From positions 1 to 64,000 of the forward strand of contig NZ_JALJVC010000005.1 in NCBI RefSeq assembly GCF_022967985.1: a stretch of DNA of 64,000 bases, read 5' to 3'. The translations under genes were made by a program, and so were the position numbers. The notes under the pieces are model-generated. The model made no database searches, had not been told where the DNA came from, and saw nothing but the letters and a program-made list of their open reading frames with translations. Position 1 is the stretch's first letter. Each line of letters opens with the position of its first letter. Shown one piece after another: positions 58,745 through 64,000 of this stretch. This DNA comes from Acinetobacter lwoffii (GTDB taxonomy: Bacteria; Pseudomonadota; Gammaproteobacteria; Pseudomonadales; Moraxellaceae).

Positions 58745-58781
58745 TGTCAATTATGACACGTAAATTGCATGTATAGATAAT
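58745..58781 (+). promoter_or_regulatory. Strong promoter overlapped by an inverted repeat
   Basis: -35 ATGACA (58753-58758), 17-base spacer, -10 GATAAT (58776-58781), each five of six. The perfect inverted repeat TGTCA-ATTA-TGACA (58745-58758) covers the -35 box and looks like an operator. It drives the small basic protein at 58830. Confidence 0.6.
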
Positions 58782-58829
58782 TCCGACCAAATGGTTAAAC
58801 ATTCACATGAATGTGAGAGGGAAAATAAG

Positions 58830-59033
58830 ATGAAAATTATTTCAACAGCATATAGTTCAAAACATAGTTTAAGAGCATTACGACGTATTCATAAAATGAT
58901 TATTCGCGGAACCATCAGCTGGGTAGAGTTACATAAAATGTATCGGGCGATGCTGCATCTGGAGCGTTATATAGAAAGATTAACAATACAAAATCGTCAT
59001 TCAAGCAAGAAAGCATCCAGAAAATCCAAATAA
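58830..59033 (+). CDS. Small basic protein (67 aa)
   Basis: I do not recognise this family. It is rich in Arg, Lys, His and Ser, with a pI well above 10 by composition. A helical segment (SLRALRRIHKMIIRG...) and a Lys/Ser-rich tail suggest nucleic-acid or membrane-surface binding. I choose the ATG at 58830, with GAGAGGG ahead, over the in-frame ATG at 58791. The promoter is strong, so it is probably a real, well-expressed gene. Confidence 0.65.
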   Translation: MKIISTAYSSKHSLRALRRIHKMIIRGTISWVELHKMYRAMLHLERYIERLTIQNRHSSKKASRKSK

Positions 59034-59186
59034 GATCTTGTATTTTTAGGGTGAATAAAGGGTCAAGATCTGATGCAAAAAAATATCTTAGACTTTGTCC
59101 TAATATTATTCATTGATCGGCATTCAGTATAATCATTCAACATCTAGCGATAAATAAGTACATGAGAATGTATTAAGTGGGGATTT

Positions 59187-60089
59187 ATGAAGCGCCCAGC
59201 TTCAACACATGAGCGTCTTGCAGAGCGTTTAGCCAGAATTTTGACCAAATTAAACGTCGGATATCAACTCCGGGCTGCAGAGCTAGCTGCAGAATTTCAG
59301 GTCAGCACCCGCACCATTGAGCGTGATTTTGATCGTCTAGGCTCTTACTTACCCTTACTTCAAGATGAACAGAAACGATATTATCTGGAACCCTCTTATT
59401 TAGGGCGGTTTAAATTGCAGGATATCCAGACTTTTGCCCAGCTTTCGGGGATCAGTGAGTTGTATCCGGCGTTGGATATGTCTTTTATGCGTGAACTGCT
59501 GGATGAGCGGGCAAATCAGGTATTTTCGGCAAAAGGCTATTATTTTGAAGATGCCAAACAGTTTGCCGAACATTTCAAGTTGCTTGCAAGCGCAATCTAT
59601 AAACGTCAGCAGGTTGAGTTGCAATATTCAGATCAATTGCGAATCATTAAGCCTTATCGCTTGATTCACCATCATGGTATCTGGTATCTGGTGGGCGTAG
59701 ATCAGGACAAGTTGCGCACTTATCGCTTAAGTCAGGTGCAACAGCTCAAGCTGGTTTCTAAGGCGGAGAGCTTTGCGCATGATCCTGAAATACTGAAAAT
59801 GCTGGCAGATGAAGACAGCATCTGGTTTGGGCAGCAAAAGCAGCAAGTCTTAATCAGGGTACAACCTGAAGTCACGGTCTTTTTTAAAGAGCGCCGTTTA
59901 TTTCCAGAACAGCAGATCGAGCAGGAAGCCGAGACTGGAGAGTTAGTGATCAGTTGCCAGATTCGTCACGAAATGCAGTTGTTGCCTTTGGTGCGTTACT
60001 GGTTGCCCTATGTGAAAATTATTGAGCCGATTCATTTTCAGCAGAAACTGGAACAGGATTTGCAAGGATATTTACGTTCTGCTGGATGA
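59187..60089 (+). CDS. WYL-domain transcriptional regulator
   Basis: 300 aa. N-terminal DeoR-type helix-turn-helix (~20-48, AAELAAEFQVSTRTIERDFDRL). WYL domain (~130-215) with the namesake GIWYLVGVD and PYRLIHHHG, then a C-terminal extension (WCX) to residue 300. Such proteins sense ligands, often nucleic acid or nucleotides, and several repress phage-defence operons; no defence genes are near this one. Single gene just upstream of two tRNA genes read the other way. Confidence 0.88.
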   Translation: MKRPASTHERLAERLARILTKLNVGYQLRAAELAAEFQVSTRTIERDFDRLGSYLPLLQDEQKRYYLEPSYLGRFKLQDIQTFAQLSGISELYPALDMSFMRELLDERANQVFSAKGYYFEDAKQFAEHFKLLASAIYKRQQVELQYSDQLRIIKPYRLIHHHGIWYLVGVDQDKLRTYRLSQVQQLKLVSKAESFAHDPEILKMLADEDSIWFGQQKQQVLIRVQPEVTVFFKERRLFPEQQIEQEAETGELVISCQIRHEMQLLPLVRYWLPYVKIIEPIHFQQKLEQDLQGYLRSAG

Positions 60090-60183
60090 TATTGAGAAAG
60101 CAGAGCAGGAGGGCCTGATTAATGATGACACTTTAAATGGGAATTTAATTTACTTATTTTTTGACTAACTAAATTACAGACAT

Positions 60184-60206
60184 AAAAAAACCAGCTTTCG
60201 CTGGGT
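60184..60206 (-). terminator. Terminator after the tRNA-Cys/tRNA-Leu pair
   Basis: Stem CCAGC / GCTGG with a GAAA tetraloop on the minus strand and T7. Confidence 0.8.
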
Positions 60207-60240
60207 TCTTTATTTGCACCATCTTTCTATAGTAGAAGAA

Positions 60241-60326
60241 TGGTGCCCGAGGCCAGACTCGAACTGGCACGCTTTGTGGGCGGGGGATTTTAAATCCCCT
60301 GTGTCTACCGATTTCACCACTCGGGC
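60241..60326 (-). tRNA. tRNA-Leu (TAA)
   Basis: 86-base class II tRNA on the minus strand. Acceptor stem GCCCGAG / CTCGGGC, anticodon stem GGGGA / TCCCC with loop TTTAAAA (anticodon TAA), long variable arm, T-loop TTCGAGT, encoded CCA. Confidence 0.95.
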
Positions 60327-60336
60327 TTTAACAAGA

Positions 60337-60410
60337 TGGAGGCGGAGGTCGGAATCGAACCGGCGTCCACGGAGTTGCAGTCCGCTGCATGACCACTCTG
60401 CCACCCCGCC
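60337..60410 (-). tRNA. tRNA-Cys (GCA)
   Basis: 74 bases on the minus strand. Acceptor GGCGGGG / CCTCCGCC region, anticodon stem GCGGA / TCCGT with loop CTGCAAC (anticodon GCA), T-loop TTCGATT, TCCA end. It lies upstream of tRNA-Leu by ten bases, so the two are co-transcribed. Confidence 0.94.
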
Positions 60411-60427
60411 GCGTCTTGTTGATGCGT

Positions 60428-60455
60428 ATATTAGCAAGCTCAGAAAAAAAAACAA
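60428..60455 (-). promoter_or_regulatory. Promoter of the tRNA-Cys-tRNA-Leu unit
   Basis: On the minus strand TTGTTT, 16-base spacer, TAATAT, ending 17 bases before the tRNA-Cys 5' end. Confidence 0.55.
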
Positions 60456-60563
60456 TAGTGTATTCATCTGTATGCGCATAAAAACATCATCTGGCGGAAA
60501 ATATTTAAATTATTCATGTAGAATGTGCAAAATTGATTCATATCAACACTTGGGAGAAGTGCC

Positions 60564-61412
60564 GTGGCATTAGTTCTAGACGGTCGTGCATTGGCGAAGC
60601 AAATTGAAGCTGACTTGTTTACTCGCGTAGAAGCGCTGAAAGCAAAATCAGGTCGTACTCCAATTCTTGCGACGATTTTGGTAGGTGACGATGGCGCATC
60701 TGCAACTTATGTTCGCATGAAAGGCAATGCTTGCCGCCGTGTTGGTATGGATTCACTCAAAGTGGAACTTCCTAAAGAAACCACAACTGAAGCATTATTG
60801 GCTGAAATTGAAAAATTAAATACAAATCCTGATGTGCACGGTATTCTGCTGCAACATCCGGTTCCAGCTCAAATTGATGAGCGTGCCTGTTTCGATGCAA
60901 TCTCGCTTGAAAAAGACGTAGATGGCGTCACTTGTCTTGGTTATGGTCGTATGGCAATGGGCGAAGCAGCCTATGGTTCAGCGACGCCTGCGGGTATCAT
61001 GACCATCCTGAAAGAACATAACATTGAAATTGCAGGTAAACATGCAGTAGTTGTCGGTCGTTCTGCAATTTTGGGTAAACCAATGGCAGCGATGCTGCTA
61101 GAAGCGAATGCAACCGTAACCATTTGCCATTCACGTACTCAAGATCTTGCAAGCTTTGTTAAGCAAGCGGACATCATTGTCGGTGCGGTAGGTAAAGCAG
61201 AATTAATTCAAAAAGACTGGATCAAACCAGGTGCTGTGGTTGTTGATGCTGGTTTCCATCCACGTGATGGTGGTGGTGTAGGTGATATCCAACTTGTAGG
61301 CATTGAAGAAATTGCTTCTGCTTACACACCAGTTCCGGGTGGTGTAGGTCCAATGACGATTACCACTTTAATCCGTCAAACGGTTGAAGCTGCTGAAAAA
61401 GCTTTAGGTTAA
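60564..61412 (+). CDS. folD: Bifunctional methylenetetrahydrofolate dehydrogenase/cyclohydrolase FolD
   Basis: One-carbon metabolism: interconverts 5,10-methylene-, methenyl- and 10-formyl-tetrahydrofolate. 282 aa from a GTG start with GGGAG upstream. Catalytic Tyr49/Lys53 in [25 protein letters not shown], and the NADP site [17 protein letters not shown] are visible. Two family-conserved spots differ from E. coli: KxK is K-G-N, and the PCTPxG motif reads SATPAG. A cloverleaf-type repeat starts four bases after its stop. Confidence 0.96.
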   Translation: MALVLDGRALAKQIEADLFTRVEALKAKSGRTPILATILVGDDGASATYVRMKGNACRRVGMDSLKVELPKETTTEALLAEIEKLNTNPDVHGILLQHPVPAQIDERACFDAISLEKDVDGVTCLGYGRMAMGEAAYGSATPAGIMTILKEHNIEIAGKHAVVVGRSAILGKPMAAMLLEANATVTICHSRTQDLASFVKQADIIVGAVGKAELIQKDWIKPGAVVVDAGFHPRDGGGVGDIQLVGIEEIASAYTPVPGGVGPMTITTLIRQTVEAAEKALG

Positions 61413-61415
61413 TCA

Positions 61416-61512
61416 AATCCTCCCTAACCCTCCTTTTTCAAAGGAGGGAACTCTGATCACTATTTTTGGATGGAGTTTCCCCCTCTTTTTTAAAGAGGGG
61501 CTAGGGGAGATT
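61416..61512. repeat. Cloverleaf-folding intergenic repeat, copy 3 (folD-methyltransferase)
   Basis: 97 bp. Outer arms AATCCTCCCTAA and CTAGGGGAGATT. Three inner hairpins: CCCTCCTTT / AAAGGAGGG, AACTC / GAGTT, and CCCCTCTTT / AAAGAGGGG. Starts four bases after the folD stop. Confidence 0.8.
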
Positions 61513-61547
61513 CTTCAAAGACATTAATACTAATTAAAAGAAATCTA

Positions 61548-62216
61548 ATGAGCTGCACCTTCCGACTCCCTCAAGCCCCAGAACATCTACTAAAAGCCTT
61601 GCATGATGTGATTCCACACTGTGAGCTACATGCACAGCAATTGCCGGATACACCCATTTCCCTGTGGCTGATTCCGCCAGTATTCCCAACAGATAAGCTG
61701 GATGATGAGGTGATTCGTCGCATTTGGAATGATACACCATACTGGATCTTTTGCTGGGCCTCAGGCTTGGCGATGGCGCAGTGGCTATTGGCAGAGCCGC
61801 ATCATGTTAAAGACAAAGTAGTTTTGGATTTTGGGGCGGGATCGGGCGTAGTTGCCATTGCGGCGAAAATGGCAGGTGCAAAACGTGTGATCTGCTGTGA
61901 TATCGATCAAGTTAGTCTAGATGCCTGTCGTGCCAATGCAGAGCTAAATGATGTCGAGCTTGAATATCTGGATGACCTATATAAGGCAGAGAAGGTGGAT
62001 ATTTTATTAGCCGCAGATGTGCTCTATGATCAATGTAACCGTTTCTTCCTGGATGAGTTTTTAAAATTTGCACCTGAGGTGTGGGTTGCAGACAGTCGGG
62101 TAAAAAACTTTAGTCATCCTCAATATGAAAAACTGGATGAGCGTAGTGCGACGACCTGGCCGGATTTGGATGAATCGCCCGAATTTCGTAATGTCAGTTT
62201 CTATAAAACACGTTAA
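61548..62216 (+). CDS. Class I SAM methyltransferase, ETFbeta lysine-methyltransferase-like
   Basis: 222 aa. SAM motif I VLDFGAGSGVVAIAAKMAGA (~91-110), acidic loop CCDID (~115), and post-motif AADVLYD (~150). The preceding FCWASGLAMAQWLL resembles the ETFBKMT/METTL20 group, which methylates lysines on electron-transfer flavoprotein beta. Substrate here is inferred only from that likeness. Ribosome site weak. Possibly co-transcribed with folD across the repeat. Confidence 0.82.
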   Translation: MSCTFRLPQAPEHLLKALHDVIPHCELHAQQLPDTPISLWLIPPVFPTDKLDDEVIRRIWNDTPYWIFCWASGLAMAQWLLAEPHHVKDKVVLDFGAGSGVVAIAAKMAGAKRVICCDIDQVSLDACRANAELNDVELEYLDDLYKAEKVDILLAADVLYDQCNRFFLDEFLKFAPEVWVADSRVKNFSHPQYEKLDERSATTWPDLDESPEFRNVSFYKTR

Positions 62217-62228
62217 ATTTAAAAAATT

Positions 62229-62252
62229 AAAAAGGGCACTAGGCCCTTTTTG
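62229..62252 (+). terminator. Terminator after the methyltransferase gene
   Basis: Stem AAAAAGGGC / GCCCTTTTT with an ACTAG loop. Confidence 0.75.
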
Positions 62253-62289
62253 ATTGTCTTACTCTGATTAAGTAACTAAGTATCAGATA

Positions 62290-62712
62290 TTAAGAACAGG
62301 TATAACGAATAACCCGCATGGTCGTAGGGCGGGCTTCTAAAGCTTCGCGTGCACCCGGGTTCTCGCTATTATGTAAATCAGGCGTATTGCTCAAGCTGAT
62401 TTGCGTGCGGCTATTACCCAGTTGGCGGCCATAGTTTTCCTGTTCCGCAGTTGGATTGGAAATTTCATTGGTGCTTAAAATCTGGATGTTGTAAGTTTTG
62501 GAACTTCCTAATACGTGTCTGCAAGCGGCTTGCAAGCGATTTTCATCCTGGCTTGGTCGTCCTGAGAGGGTGTAGCTCAAGGTTGCTGTATTGCCTGAAC
62601 GTTCCAGAATTTCATAGCCACTTTGTCCATTGAATTGATGGGGTGTGGTCTGACATGCACTCAGTACGAAACTGCTCGCAGCCATAGCCAAAATTACTGT
62701 TGTTCTTTTCAT
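62290..62712 (-). CDS. Putative lipoprotein (140 aa)
   Basis: Lipobox LSAC with Cys20 after a hydrophobic leader, then a small domain with two more cysteines (AACRHV, and RYTCS at the C-terminus) that could pair. AGGAAC is nine bases before the ATG. I do not recognise a functional family. Residue +2 is Gln, so outer-membrane sorting is expected. Confidence 0.75.
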   Translation of the reverse strand: MKRTTVILAMAASSFVLSACQTTPHQFNGQSGYEILERSGNTATLSYTLSGRPSQDENRLQAACRHVLGSSKTYNIQILSTNEISNPTAEQENYGRQLGNSRTQISLSNTPDLHNSENPGAREALEARPTTMRVIRYTCS

Positions 62713-62804
62713 ATTTATAGTTCCTGAAGTCTTGGCTTAAGTATGCCATATTTTGCTTAAACTGCTGCTCTGGTCAATTGTGATCAATTGTTTAAACAGC
62801 CAAT

Positions 62805-62832
62805 AAAAAAGGCCGCTTACGCGACCTTTTTT
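62805..62832 (-). terminator. Terminator after pckG
   Basis: AAAAAAGGCCGC / GCGACCTTTTTT hairpin with one C-A mismatch; the minus-strand side ends in T6. Confidence 0.7.
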
Positions 62833-62846
62833 AATTAAATCAGCAA

Positions 62847-64000
62847 TTAAGCAGATTTAACCGCAGCAATAAGTTCTGCTTGACGAGTTTTTAACGCTTC
62901 CGGTAAACGCTCACCCAGCTTGTCGAACAATTCAGTGTGGCTTTCAAGTTCTTTGATCCATTGATCTTTATCTTGAGAAGTTACTAGGTCAAACTGTTCT
63001 TTAGTGAAGTCAGAACCAGTCCAGTTCAACTGTTCGTAAGTAGGAACTAGGCCGATTGGTGTTTCAACAGCATCAGCACGACCTTCACAACGGTCAATGA
63101 TCCACTCAAGAACACGCATGTTTTGACCGAAACCAGGCCATACGAAGTTGCCTTCAGCATCACGACGGAACCAGTTCACGTTGTAGATACCTGGAAGTTT
63201 GTTGCCAGCAGCGGCAGCTTTCGCGCCCACTTGCTCGCCCATTTCTAACCAGTGCGTGAAGTAATCCGCCATGTTGTAGCCAGCGAATGGCAGCATCGCG
63301 AACGGGTCACGACGAACAACACCTTGTTGACCAACAGCAGCAGCAGTTGTTTCAGAGCCCATCGTTGCAGCTTTGTAAACACCGTCAACCCAGTCAAATG
63401 CTTCTGAAATTAGAGGCACAGTGTCTGCACGGCGACCACCGAAGATGAAGGCAGAAATTGGCACGCCAGCTGGATTTTCCCAGTCAGCGTCAATAGAAGG
63501 GCATTGACCAGCTGCAACTGTGAAACGAGCATTTGGATGCGCTGCTTTTTCTTCGCCAGTGTGTGGTTGACCTTTCCAGTTAGTCAGGTTGGCAGGCGCT
63601 TCTTTAGTCAGACCTTCCCACCATACTTCACCGTTGTCAGTCACAGCGACGTTTGTATAAATCACGTCTTTGTGCATGGTTGCCATACAGTTCGGGTTGG
63701 TCTTGGTGTTGGTACCAGGCGCTACACCGAAGAAGCCAGCTTCAGGGTTGATTGCATATAAGCGACCGTCTTCACCTGGTTTGATCCAAGCAATATCGTC
63801 ACCTACAGTTTCAATCTTCCAGCCTTCATAGCCTGCTGGTGGAATCAACATAGCGAAGTTTGTTTTACCACATGCAGATGGGAATGCAGCTGCGATGTAG
63901 TGTTTTTCGCCTTGTGGATTGGTCACGCCAAGGATCAGCATGTGTTCAGCTAACCAGCCTTGTTGACGACCCATAAATGATGCAATACGTAATGCCAGGC
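62847..64000 (-). CDS. pckG: Phosphoenolpyruvate carboxykinase (GTP), C-terminal part
   Basis: Converts oxaloacetate and GTP to PEP, CO2 and GDP, the first step of gluconeogenesis. The frame runs off the right edge; about 384 C-terminal residues are here of a usual ~600. Visible are the GTP P-loop [32 protein letters not shown], and [26 protein letters not shown]. These identify the GTP-type, not the ATP-type, enzyme. Confidence 0.95.
   Translation of the reverse strand, partial: LALRIASFMGRQQGWLAEHMLILGVTNPQGEKHYIAAAFPSACGKTNFAMLIPPAGYEGWKIETVGDDIAWIKPGEDGRLYAINPEAGFFGVAPGTNTKTNPNCMATMHKDVIYTNVAVTDNGEVWWEGLTKEAPANLTNWKGQPHTGEEKAAHPNARFTVAAGQCPSIDADWENPAGVPISAFIFGGRRADTVPLISEAFDWVDGVYKAATMGSETTAAAVGQQGVVRRDPFAMLPFAGYNMADYFTHWLEMGEQVGAKAAAAGNKLPGIYNVNWFRRDAEGNFVWPGFGQNMRVLEWIIDRCEGRADAVETPIGLVPTYEQLNWTGSDFTKEQFDLVTSQDKDQWIKELESHTELFDKLGERLPEALKTRQAELIAAVKSA

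Noticed and set aside
59187..60089. Defence island controlled by the WYL regulator
   Set aside because: Neighbours on both sides are a small basic protein, tRNAs and folD; no nuclease, helicase, methylase or toxin gene is present.
60210..60573. Open frames over the tRNA-Leu/tRNA-Cys region on both strands
   Set aside because: They run across two clear tRNA genes; the peptides are translations of tRNA sequence.

Overview
This window is a stretch of Acinetobacter chromosome. The evidence is its AT-leaning base composition, many Acinetobacter-type core genes, and gene orders I recognise from that genus: the rubredoxin/rubredoxin reductase/esterase/oxyR operon known from A. baylyi ADP1, and the gltA | sdhCDAB-sucAB-lpd-sucCD cluster. 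I cannot name the species from sequence alone. I see no prophage, insertion sequence, CRISPR array, toxin-antitoxin pair or recognisable defence island; almost everything looks like ordinary core genome.

Left part (1-18 kb): an uncharacterised 513-aa protein, a rhomboid protease, the Fe-S carrier NfuA, a CirA/FepA-like TonB receptor behind a clear Fur box, an unknown protein paired with an exported alpha/beta hydrolase, a beta-carbonic anhydrase, the tesA | ybbA-ybbP divergon, a second rhomboid, the transglycosylase MtgA, polyphosphate kinase, a degenerate response regulator, and OxyR.

Middle part (18-36 kb): OxyR closes the rubA-rubB-estB-oxyR operon (rubA, 54 aa, is easy to miss). Then come apt, yqiA, lysS, a Wzi-family outer-membrane protein, trpS with a probable Aar-type small RNA downstream, a DUF808 protein and YpfJ-type metalloprotease, a CPA1 antiporter, an alkyltransferase-like protein, a universal stress protein, a lipoprotein, tRNA-Met, NAD synthetase and an AT-rich metallopeptidase-like gene.

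Right part (36-64 kb): the TCA supercluster. Citrate synthase reads left; succinate dehydrogenase, 2-oxoglutarate dehydrogenase with its own E3, and succinyl-CoA synthetase read right, so a near-complete half of the cycle sits together but is broken by terminators after sdhB and lpd. Then yqiJ-yqiK, cysD-cysN, a small Cys-motif secreted protein, a thioredoxin-like protein, a quinone oxidoreductase, a small basic protein with a strong promoter, a lone WYL regulator, tRNA-Leu and tRNA-Cys, folD, an ETFbeta-KMT-like methyltransferase, a lipoprotein, and GTP-dependent PEP carboxykinase running off the right edge.

The most interesting non-genic signals are: (1) three copies of a C-rich/G-rich, cloverleaf-folding repeat (72-97 bp), each starting 3-13 bases after a stop codon (sucB-lpd, cysD-cysN, folD-methyltransferase); (2) a probable small RNA next to trpS; (3) an unusually long, hairpin-rich sdhB-sucA intergenic region; (4) a strong promoter overlapped by an inverted repeat in front of a small basic protein.
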